A DNA stretch of 64,000 bases, taken from assembly GCF_040807025.1 (NCBI RefSeq), contig NC_090964.1, positions 8,518,214-8,582,213 on the forward strand, written 5' to 3'. The translations under genes were made by a program, and so were the position numbers. Below the pieces are notes generated by a model. That model had not been told where the DNA came from and did no database searches. It saw only the letters and a program-made list of their open reading frames with translations. Below are positions 38,056-51,400 of this stretch, piece by piece; position 1 is the first letter of the stretch; the number at the start of each line of letters is the position of its first letter. This stretch comes from Struthio camelus. Lineage: Eukaryota; Chordata; Aves; Struthioniformes; Struthionidae.

Positions 38056-40205
38056 GCCCGCTGTGCGGTAGCCAGAGGTAGGGCAAGGAAGGGAGGGTAA
38101 TACGAATGTTTCCACAGACTTGACCTGATACCCCTCTCCCAGTCCTCGGACAAGTGTGAGGGGACAGCCCTGCATGGGCTTTGAGATTTCCTAGTTTAGG
38201 TTTTTGGAGGGTTTTTAAAATTATATATATATATATATGATATATATATGATATATAAAATACGTGCAGGGCAACATACACTTTATATATGGATATATAT
38301 GAAAACTAGAATGACCCACCTCCCTGTATGTGAATAATATATGGAGACTCAACTGATCGGCCCTTTCACTAAAAGACCTTGTCATTGGCAGGCTGTGACT
38401 CCCCTAAACTCTAGCACAGCTCAGGAAAGCAGGTGTGTGGAGCTGCCCCGGCCCTCCTCCAGCGTGCGGCACTGGGACAGCTGGACGTGTCGCCTCCTCC
38501 ACCTCCAGATCAACGCTCTCAAGGCGAGTTAAAGTAAAAGAGCTGAGCAGGGGAGAGCTGTGTTTCCCAGCACTGGATTTTCCCTTCCTCCTCTGGATCT
38601 GGCCTCGGGCAGGAGGGAGCTCCTGGACTTGCTCTCGTTTTTTCATGTCCTGACTGGCAGTACTCTCTCGTCTGCGAGCTGAGCAAACGAGGGCGAAAGA
38701 GACTGTCTTTCCTCTGTTGAATGGGTTTTGTGTATTGAATGGGAACAAAAAGAAGCAGAGTAATTGTGGGTGCCTGGTACACACAGGCCTCCCACGGGGC
38801 CTTTGCTATTCCCAAAACCTGCAAATGTCTCAATAGCCTTATGATTCACAGTTGCCTCTTTGCTATACGCACATGTGCACAAGTGTATTAAACAGTTAAT
38901 CCAAAGGTCTAATTCCTAAGTGTTTTGCACAAGCGCGTGTGATCAGTTGTGCAAAGGGATGGGGAAGTCCTTCCACCTGAACTCCTTTTCCCTGTCTTTG
39001 GACCTCCAGATGCCCATCCCGCGGTGCTGAGCGGGGCGGACTCGGAGGCATTTATAGAGCTGGGGTTCCAGGAGGATAAACTCTGTGTCTGCTCCATGAC
39101 ACTCTGCTTAAGCTGAATCACTGGGACCACCGCAAGGACCGTGTTCTGGGCTGGTCCCTCTGTGGAGTCGGACCGTCCTGTCAGGCTGTGCTGGTGCTCT
39201 GGTGCTAAGACAGGTCTCTCTCTCTCTCTCCTTTTCCCATCCGCTTTGTCAGAAGAGCATCTCCCAAGTACCCTGCTGTCACCCTGCCTGCGCCACCGCC
39301 GTCATGTCTGGGAGGACGCCTGTGGACTCTCTTGTCTGCAGGATGGGGTGGACAAATGCTGATTGCTCTGCCCAAAGGACCAGGTTGTGCTTGGAGGCTG
39401 TTTATGGACAGACACGCGAGGCCTGCCTGCGCTTGGGGTGCTTGGGGGACTTCTGTTTAGTTTCTCAAGACTTTTTCTTTTCCTTGGACTTTCTGGGAGA
39501 CCCCTGCTTATTTGGAAACTTTCTTGCTGCAGCTTCTCTTTACAACAGACTTTATTTTCAGTATTGCCTTCCTTTTGCTTTAAGCTCAAGTGAGCTGGCC
39601 TGAGCCATTCCTCGTGGTGGATGTATTTAGTGGAACAGCTTTGATTTCTCTTCTAGCAATAGCGTTGCTCTTCATGTCTTCTCTCTGCAAACGTACAGCG
39701 CCCTTGCGAAGGACCTGCCTCGCTGCTGGGGGGAGCAGCCTGCAGGAGTTGCCTCTGTGCCCCCACCTTCCTCCACCAGGTTTCCAGCAAATTCACATTT
39801 AACAGATGCGGTCATCTGCAGTGGAGATGGGGTCTAGGTAGCCTCTGCAGAGCTGCAGTCTTGAATGTGCAGTGGGACGTGTTCCCCGGGACTTAGCTTG
39901 GTTTTTGTCTTTTGGCCCCTCGCTTTCAGTATTGTTTCTTCCAGCACAGGGACACCTCTGCCTCCGACAGGCGCTGGCCCTTTCTGAGCGAGCGAACGTA
40001 GCTCTGGCCGGGGGGGACTAGGCTGTTTCCCCATGGCCTGCTTGAGCAAAGGCTGCAGCCTGTCTCTGGACTTTCTTTCCTGCTCTTTCACTAAAAGAAA
40101 AACCTTTTACAAGTCATAAGCCCCCCCCACTTTTTTTTTTTTTTTGGTTACGGTACAGATAGCCTCTGCGTGGGGTCTGTTGTATGTATCTGCAAACCCA
40201 ATAGA
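38056..40205 (+). other. TXLNA: TXLNA 3' untranslated region
   Basis: About 2.1 kb after the stop lack any recognisable exon. The stretch holds an AT dinucleotide repeat near 38222-38258, an ATTAAA near 38885, and a poly-T run near 40132-40146 followed by AATAGA near 40199. The true cleavage site is uncertain, and the human transcript also has a long 3' UTR. Confidence 0.55.
38222..38258. repeat. AT dinucleotide repeat
   Basis: An interrupted TA run lies in the presumed 3' UTR of TXLNA and is likely length-variable. Confidence 0.85.
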
Positions 40206-42270
40206 AATGCACATAAACTTGCTGCTGGTGTCCATGTTGTCTCTCTGTCCTGCTCAGTTCTGGTTATGACGGGCTGTTTGGGGCTCTGCGTGGCAGGCGC
40301 TGCTGTGCTCCCATGCCGCCCTGCACCGGGTCCCCTGGAGCAGCCCTGTAGATGGGGCATTTCATGCTACTGTGCTAATTAGGCAGCATTTGGGAGAGGT
40401 CTGGGGCACTGGGCCTTCGTGCAGGAACGGGCACGGCTTTGCCACCCCGCCGGGTCCCTGGCAGGGAAGGGGAAAGGCTCCAACGTCTCTCGAGGAAACA
40501 AGTGCTGTCCCAGGCCCTCGGGACAAGGGGGCGCAACGGGCCGGGAGCAGAGGGGCGTCCCTGCCTGTGGGGAAGGGTCGGGGGGTTTGTGCCACAGGGT
40601 GGCCAGTGGCCACGAGAGCTGGCCGCCCTCCCTCCCAGTGCGCCCACCCCTGCCATCCTGCAGGTACCGCTCGGGTGGAAACGTCCTGGCAGTGGGACGT
40701 CCAGTGGGATCAACCCCCCCGCCCCAAGCGGCCAGCCCTTGGCATTTGCATCACCCCCATGTTCTTAAGATTGGCTTACAAACCTGCGGTGATTTAAATA
40801 AGAAGCAGTGTTCAATTCTTTGTATTCTGGGCTGACTGTTCCTGTCTCTAACCTTGTCCCTATGTGAGAGGGCTGGAAGCTTGTTTTTGTGAAAATGGAT
40901 CCTGCGATCACATGAATCCGGATGCTAAAATCAGAGAAATGGGTCCTGCGGGGGACACTGGGGGTAAATCCCTGCGAGCGGCAGCCCGAGCTGATTTAAG
41001 GGGAGGCCAGGCGGCAGCTGAGGGCGCAGGCAGGCGCCCGGCGCTGGGGGAAGGTGCGCAGGAGCCAGCCCCTTATCTGCACCAGGTCCTCGCCATGCCA
41101 ACAGGCCCATCGCTCTGCTCCAGCTGTGTGTGACTGTGGGCCGGATCCTGCCCTGTGCGAAGCTGATGCTGGCGCCAGGGTCCAGGCCAGGAACCACGGC
41201 CCGTTCGCCCGCCGTGGGCTGCTCGGGCGCGCAGCGCCCGGCAGTGCCGCTGCCTTGGGGACAGGCGGGAGCTGGAGGAAGTTCCCTTCCCCTTTAAATG
41301 CAAATCCCAGCCTAGGCCTGCAGCTGGGACACCGTGTCCTGCGGGCTTGGGGACGCGGCCTGGTCGGCACCGCACGCCGGGCACAGCCTGGTCGGCACCG
41401 CACGCCGGGCACCGCGGCCTGACGCAGGTCAGTCCCCCCGCAGCAGGGCCGCGGTGCTTGGGGAGGGCGGTCGGAGCCTGCGGACAAAGGGGCTCGCACG
41501 GCCTCCGCCGGACAGCCCCGTCCCGCTGCCGCGAAGGCGCTTGCGGGGGGACGGAGGTGCTTGGCTGGGGCTGAAATGCAGTGGGAAGGGCTTGGGGGGG
41601 ATGGGGTCCCCCTCAACCCCTCCTGCGGGTTCTGGCCTGGCTCTCGGTTCGGGCAGCCGGGACATTTCCCTGCCCTGGCCTCGGTGTGTGCGTGTGCGCC
41701 TGGAATCCTTACCCGCAGCTCTGGGGAACACCAGCGAAAAATAACCCCCGGCTGGGACTGCCCAGGCTGTTTTTTAGCGTCTGGTGGGGGTGGATGAGGC
41801 CCCCGGGCTTTGCTCCGCACCGCGGGATGCTCCAACACAGACGTGGGGATATCACAGCCTGAGCGACAGCGAGAGCCTGGGCTGCGGCCGTCCTGCCTGC
41901 CGCCGCGCCGTGCCGCTGGCCGGGGCCGGACCAGGAGAGCCTGCGGAGCCCTGCTGCGGCTCGGCTGCGTTCGTAGCTGGCGTGGTCGGGTGCAGAAGGG
42001 TCTTGGGGCGAGCCGTGCCCAGGCAGCGGCGTGCTGCAGGCCGGGATGCCCTGTCCGAGCCCAAGGAAAAACCCAAGCAAAGTTCAGGCAGGACGGGCGC
42101 TGTCTGGGTGCTGCTCCCCGCGGGGACCCCGAGTCCCCATCGGCGCCGGGGCAGCCGCTGCCTATCCAGGGGCACAAGGACAGGAGACTCCCCCAAGGGT
42201 GCGCGGAGAGGCCCTGCAAGCACCTCGGAGGGGCCGGGGCTGCCACGAGCTTTGCGTCCTTCCCTCGCAG
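40206..42270 (+). promoter_or_regulatory. CCDC28B: Spacer and GC-rich promoter region of CCDC28B
   Basis: No coding exon is recognised. GC content rises from about 40980. A perfect ATGCAAAT octamer lies at 41298-41305 and a 27-bp direct duplication at 41358-41412. A good acceptor (TCCCTCGCAG) ends at 42270, implying an untranslated upstream exon whose donor I could not place. Many long open frames on both strands overlap, which is expected by chance at this GC content. Confidence 0.5.
41358..41412 (+). repeat. 27-bp tandem duplication
   Basis: Two identical 27-bp copies, 41358-41384 and 41386-41412, are separated by one base. Each starts GCCTGGTCGGCACCGC and ends GGGCAC. Perfect identity suggests a recent event. 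Confidence 0.9.
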
Positions 42271-42312
42271 GGGCTCTCCCCCGCTGCCCCCAAGCCCTCG
42301 GCCGGCCCCGGG

Positions 42313-43229
42313 ATGGACGACAAGAAGAAGAAGCGGAGCCCCAGGGCGTGCCTGGCGCAGCCGGCGCCCGCCGGGACGCTGCGGAAGCTGCCGCTGCCCG
42401 CCAGCAAGAGCGCTTCCTTCGCGCTGCCCCTGCCCCACCTGCCCTCGCCCAAGCAGCGGGCCAAGCTCAGGCGGTCAGTGCCAGCTCCGGGGTGGACGGC
42501 AGCCCCCCGCGGCTGCCCCCGCGCCGCGGCCCCTCCGGCGCCAGGGCTGGGCGACGCCACGGGCATTTTTCTTCCACGCAGGACGAGCAAGGAGAAAGCG
42601 CGGGCAGTGCCGGCCGGGGGCAGCGCGGGGGCAACGCTGGCAGCCCCGCTGCAGCACAGTTTCCTCACTGACGTCTCCGACGTCTGCGAGATGGAGGGCG
42701 GGCTGCTGAACCTCCTCAACGACTTCCACTCGGGCAAGCTGCAGGCCTTCGGTGCGGGGACCGGGGCGGCGCGGGGCGGGGGGCCGGGGCGGCGCGGGCC
42801 GGGCCGTGACGGCTCCTCCGCGCCGGCGCAGGGAAGGAGTGCTCCTTCGAGCAGCTGGAGCACGTGCGGGAGATGCAGGAGAAGCTGGCGCGCCTCCACT
42901 TCAGCCTCGACGTCTACGTGGAGGAGCTCTCCGAGGAGCAGAAGAAGACAGTGGCCGACAGGAACCTGGACCAGCTGCTGACGAACGTGAGCGCAGCCTC
43001 CTCCTCCTCCTCCTCCCTGCTCTGGCCGCGGTGCGCCGGCCGGCGTCCTAGCCGCTCTCCTTCTTCCTTCCTTGCAGCTGGAGGAGCTCAGCAACTCCAT
43101 GTATCCTTGGGCAGGGAGGGCAGGCGGGCGGGCGGGGGCCGCGTGGCCGCCCTTTCCCTTGACGCCAGGCCCAGACAGAAGCTGCACCTGGCCGAGCACC
43201 CGGAGCCGCAGGACGCCGCCTCGGCCTGA
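42313..43229 (+). CDS. CCDC28B: Coiled-coil domain-containing protein 28B
   Basis: Five coding exons: 42313-42473, 42582-42751, 42832-42986, 43078-43100 and 43175-43229. They give 187 aa, against about 200 in human. The protein begins MDDKKKKRSPRACLAQPAP. It has HLPSPKQRAKLRR, then LQHSFLTDVSDV and MEGGLLNLLNDFHSGKLQAF, then a helical stretch FEQLEHVREMQEKLARLHFS. The C-terminus is NSIQKLHLAEHPEPQD. The acidic insert between the helix and EEQKKT in human is shorter here. Exon 4 is a 23-nt microexon, and the following intron has U12-type signals. CCDC28B is a modifier of Bardet-Biedl syndrome that binds BBS proteins and mTORC2 and affects cilium length. It is followed within 350 bp by IQCC. 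No AATAAA is obvious before IQCC. Confidence 0.96.
43101..43174 (+). other. CCDC28B: U12-type minor-class intron of CCDC28B (74 nt)
   Basis: The donor is GTATCCTTGG, matching the U12 consensus RTATCCTTT at its first eight bases. The branch region TCCCTTGAC has its A at 43162, 12 nt before the acceptor AG at 43173-43174. A closer AG at 43167-43168 is only about 6 nt from the branch point and would break the NSIQKL junction. Confidence 0.8.
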
Positions 43230-43576
43230 CCTCCGTGGGCCGCCGCTGGCCAGCTGCCCGCCCGCCCGCCATCGTGCCCCCGCTGGCAGGCGGTGCGAAG
43301 GGCATGCGGCCCCCCCCCCGCTGAGGCTGGGGCAGCTCGTCGCCCTGATGGGGGCTGAGCGGGAGGGCAGCGCGGCCTGGCCTGGCCTGGCTAGGCCCTG
43401 CCAAGGCAACACCCCCCCCCCCCCCCCCTCCGCCGCCATTTTGGTGGGACCCACAATAACGGGTGGCCGGCGGGAGGGGGCGTGGCCTGGAGGGAGGGGG
43501 CGTGGTCAGGTGGCGCCCGCCCCCGGCGGCGCGGCTGGGTGACGTCATTCGGCAGCGCCGGGCGGCGGCGGCGGCC

Positions 43577-46847
<3,271 letters not shown>

Positions 46848-47836
46848 GAGGGCGTTCCAGAGGATGCAGATTTGTATTGGTTTGGAGGAGCCACTGAGCT
46901 GGAGGACCATAGTCATCGCGTGACCTCATGGACAACAGCAGCCTGGGAGAACTCCAGCTCCAAGTGTTGATATTCTCCACTTCAGATGAATATGGCAAGA
47001 AAGCTTTTTGTTTCTTTTAAATGTAAACATTTGGTCAAAGCAGGGGTTCAATTTCACTGCAAAGCCAGGAAAGTTGTGTATCTGGAGGGAATCCTAGTGA
47101 GGCCTTCTCCCGCAAGAACCCCGTCTCTGGTGGCTGAGCTGGACAGTCCTAGAGGTAAATCGAGGCTGGGAAGAGTGTCACTTACAGATAGTGCTTTTTG
47201 ACAATTTCCAAGTGACCAGCTGATTGCTTGTTGTTGAATTAAACTGCCTGCTGGCAGCAGGTGCTTTGAACATACAGGAACAAGTTCTCTGCTGAATTAG
47301 GGGTGACCCATATTGGTATCTGAGCTGTGTATTTGGGATGGTTCTGTATGTCACAGCTCTGCAGTATCTGGGATCTCCAAAAACTTGTTGTAGGTTTTAG
47401 GGAACAGCTAGTTGAAGTACTGAGTTAGGAGGAAAGCTTCCTAGCTTTCCTGTGCTATTGGTGGGAAGAAACAGCACATCAAATCTGACCTTCAGGAGAT
47501 GAGGCTTGGTTCCTGACCTGCACGTCTCTGGCAGTGGTATTACCTCTACACGTGGCAGAACTTTTGGTGCCTGAGGGAGCAAGTAAGGACTTTGGGGGGG
47601 TTGATGTTGTGCCTTGAAAGCACTTTGTCCAAAGAGATGCTTTACTCACTTTGCTCTAGTTCAGGGGTGTCTGATGGCCCTCAGAAAACGACTTTCCACA
47701 TAGTGCTGTGGCTCCTTATTGTGACTCTGAGTCTTCTGTGCAAACACTCTGCGCTCCTACTGCCTGAATGGACATTTTTGCGGTATGGCGGATAAAGCTT
47801 TTTGTTCCTGATGATGCTAACTTGTTTGCAAATAAA
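46848..47836 (+). other. IQCC: IQCC 3' untranslated region and poly(A) signal
   Basis: About 1 kb after the stop ends with AATAAA at 47831-47836. No further coding exon resembling the mammalian IQCC C-terminus is seen. Confidence 0.7.
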
Positions 47837-48453
47837 AAGTTTTCCTGAAGTCTGTCTCTGAATCTGCCTGGCCTGCCTTCCTCTCCTGGACAGAGCCAAG
47901 TGAGCCTATGGCAACCCATTCAGTGCAAAGGGTGGTGTGTCCTTGTGGTGTGGATCTTTGTCCAATAGGTGCAGGATAGAAGTACACTGCACTTTTCACA
48001 CAGGCAGCGAGTGACAGTAAGGTGTGGAGGGCTTCTGGATACTACTGCTCTGGATGGGATGTGAGCTGCTGCCATAAACGTACTGGCACTTACTGCTCTT
48101 CTGAGCTGGTTAATCTGAGCCTGGTGGCCGTACCGGCCAGGGAGGGAGCTCACAGCACTCGGCGTGTGGTGAGAGTGAGGGTTAAAGGGCCGTGCAGTTC
48201 CTGCTTCTCAAACAAAAAGATGTTTTGCAGTTTGATTGATGTGGCCTCCAGACTGGCCCACAGCTTCCTCCTGCTGGGCTTGCAGCCATGGAGACGGCCA
48301 GTCACTCCTGGGACTGTGCTGAGAAGGGAGGCAGAACGCAAAGGCACCTGGTCAGAAGGGTTCTGGCTCAGCGTGAGGCTGGGCAGAGCTTTCCTTGCCC
48401 CATGCTGGTCCTTTTGCCTCTCTAGTCAGCAGAGCTTGCTTGACCCACAGGAG
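47837..48453 (+). promoter_or_regulatory. DCDC2B: Spacer upstream of DCDC2B
   Basis: This is the 0.6 kb between the IQCC poly(A) signal and the DCDC2B start codon. It should hold the DCDC2B promoter. Possible acceptors (TGCCTCTCTAG near 48425, TTGACCCACAG near 48450) suggest a 5' UTR intron. The frame is open upstream of the chosen ATG, but the extra residues resemble no doublecortin protein. Confidence 0.4.
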
Positions 48454-51400
48454 ATGAGCTCCCGAGGATTAGCTCTGGCACCTCCAGCCAAGAATGTGGT
48501 GGTGTATCGCAATGGGGACCCCTTCTTCCACGGGAGAAAGATTGTGGTGAACCAGCGGCAGTTCCTGACCTTTGAGACATTTCTGAATGAGGTGACCAAG
48601 AGCATCTGTGCACCCTTGGCTGTGAGGAATCTCTACACGCCCAGGCAGGGCCACCGTGTCGCTGAGCTGGGGGACCTGCAGGATGGGTGCCAGTATGTGG
48701 CTGCGGGCTTTGAAAGGTTCAAAAGGCTCAAGTGAGTAGATGGACCTTTGGTCCCTGGGTTTGGTAAGGGGCTTTAAATCCCCTTTGTTGGGGATGTGTT
48801 GGGGTGTGAACGAATAAAAGAGTTAAAAGGGGTACAAACCCAACTAAAAACAGGGACAGATTCTCTCTGTTTAATTTCTTTCCTTACTGGAATCTACTGG
48901 ATATATTCCAGATTGCTCTGAAAGTGCAACTTATTCCTGGTAAGGTCATTGGACTCTCAGAAGAAAGCATGCTGGGGGAGGAATGCATTCTCTGGGGTTG
49001 TGATAGGTGCTGTTCTACCTTGCGCGCATCTCGTTTTGAAGTGTGTGGGAGGTTCTGCTGCTGGCTTCCCTGTCAGACTCACCATTTGCACTGTCTCTAC
49101 TCTGACAAATACTTTTGGATTAGTTTGGTGGAGTGTTTTTTTTTATTATTTTTTTAATCCTGCATGAAGCAGAAACACATAATGAGGAGCTGTTGGTTTA
49201 TCCTGAAACACAGAGGGCTAAAGAGATTCCTGGCATCACTTGAATCACCAGGGGATTTGTGTGATACTGTGGGAAGGTTGAATTTGGTTCACTGTGTGCA
49301 TATCGCATTTAATTGAGGAAGCAGTCCAAGCTGTATTAATACTGGTCAGCCTTGGGAGCCTAGAACAACAGTTAGCTCAAAGGACACAATGTTTTCTATG
49401 TCTTCAGCATGGAGAGCTGAAATTCTCTTGAGTTTGGCTGGCAATTTCTTAAATGTAACACTTAAATTTAGACTGAAGTGCTGGAGGCCCAGGAGATGAG
49501 AAGCCTGGAAGATTGTTTCAGAAGTGACCCAAACAATAAACATACTCGATCGTGGTGCACCGAGGCAGGGGTCAGTCATGTTCTTACAGCTCTTTAGCCA
49601 GCTGTGGCTCAGGATTCAGTTCTGGTCGCACCACAGATTCATTTTGCATGTGCGACACTTCTTAAGCTGAAGTACTAGTGAGCCATGTGTGCTTCTGGAA
49701 GGGGAAGAACCCGCTCGAAGTGAGGCTGCTAGGAGGGGAGCTGCATGGATGTGGATCTGGACCCTTCCTGCTGTGTGAAATATCACCTACAAGTCAGACT
49801 GGAGCTTCAGTACTGACCGAGCCACTTCCCAAATATTTTATGTGGACGGTTTGGCCTGCAGCTGAAAATCTGGCCACGATGGCTAGTGGCCTGTTCTTTC
49901 TCCTTTGGCCTGTTCAAATTCCAGCGGTCACAGCTCCTGGGAAGTGTTGTCCTTCACAAACTGTCCCAGTTAGAACGTGGTATCTTCTTCTTGCAGCTAT
50001 TTAAATCGTGGAATGAAGCAACTCAGTGAGACAAGGAACAGCAATGGCATGCAGGTGAGTCCCTGAGCTGAGCGGGGGCAGGCAGAAGCGCAGAATGAGC
50101 TGGGAAGAAGTGTAAAAGATGCTAGGGCTGTCAGTGATGAAACAAAATTTGAGATGAAAGGCTGCCAGGTGCCTAGTGGAGGTAGGTAAAAGTACCACAG
50201 AAATCAGTAGGACTCTCTGTGTGTGACAGTGCAGGGACCACTGCTGTGTACCTTCCATCCCCCTTAACAGTGCAGGGGAAGGATTTGTGCACAGCAGTTC
50301 ATGGCCGCTGGTGATCCTGGAACGCACCCAGCTATGTGAAGAGCCTCTCCAGGCCTTGGTGTTGCTGACAACAAACCCCACCTAGCAGCAGCGAGCGTGA
50401 AGGCAGGGCAGGCTGTGTTCTAGGGCAGGCAGCCCCTGCCAGAGAAGAGGGAACAGCCCTGGGAAGCTCTGTGCCAGGGTGGTGACCATTTTTGTGCACT
50501 GAACTTGGTCTCTAGCCCCACACCATATTGCCCTGGAAGCAGAACATCTCGACGCGATGGCAGAAGCACACCCACCTGCCCTGCACGATACAGTAAGTGC
50601 TTCAGTGTTTTATCCTTTGGGGGGGGTCTCTGGGAACATTTTCAGAGAGTGGAAGAAGGAATTTCTGTGTGATCCTGGCAATGCTGCCCTATAAGGACAC
50701 TTCCCAGCCTCTTCCAGAAGTATTTGTTGTAAATATTGTCCAGGCATTGGTGGCCTGCCTTTTTGCCACTTTCCATATATTGCCTGGTCTGGGAGAAGAT
50801 GGCAGAGATGCATATAGCATAATTACTGGTGTTATTGCCCTGTGCCTGGTGATGTCCTTAGATTAGGAACTGCTAGGGGCAGGGAGAGCTGATGTCTTCA
50901 TAAGTGTTACTAGAATATTTCTGTTGACTCCTGGTTGCAGCCATTTGAGTAGTGCGTGACCCACAGAACACGGTGTGCACAGAAGGGGCTGTCAGTGGCC
51001 TGGGGGATGGAAAGTCTTGGCACAGCAAGTGTTGTCTTTGTGGGAACTGTGTGAATACAGGCTCACCACATGCTCTGCGTTGTTTCTCCTGAAGTGTTTT
51101 CCGGAATGGGGATTTGCTAAGCCCTCCTTTCCGACTGCTGCTCTCCAGGGGCACCCCGCTGCAGTGGGACACGCTCCTGACCACGCTAACAGAGAAAGCC
51201 AACCTGCGCAGTGGAGCTGTTCACAAGTGGGTATCTGGATAAGGCACTGCGGGCTCTTCTGCCCATTGCTTCCACGCTGAAAGGGTTGTTCACTGCTCTT
51301 GTGACTTCCTCTTGCATGCTCTGTTTAAAGCCTTCGTTATCTTTTCCTCGAGGCTCTGCAGGCTGGATGGAACACAGGTGTCTGGTGGGGAGGAGCTGGT

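Noticed and set aside
40996-43454. Long overlapping open frames of 300-480 codons on both strands around CCDC28B
   Set aside because: GC content is very high and stops are rare in all frames. Only the spliced CCDC28B exons match a known family.
48022-48453. Upstream extension of the DCDC2B frame by 144 codons
   Set aside because: The extra residues have no resemblance to doublecortin proteins, and plausible splice acceptors lie just before the chosen ATG.
48731-48760. GTAGATGGACCTTTGGTCCC resembling a CR1 3' end
   Set aside because: It begins at the exon donor, and only about 15 bases match, without the following CTGACCCAGTA text.
49560-49680. tRNA-like text (TTCAGTTCTGGTCGCACCAC) in DCDC2B intron 1
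   Set aside because: It recalls a T-arm, but no matching A box, D-arm or acceptor stem was found, so neither a tRNA nor a SINE can be supported.
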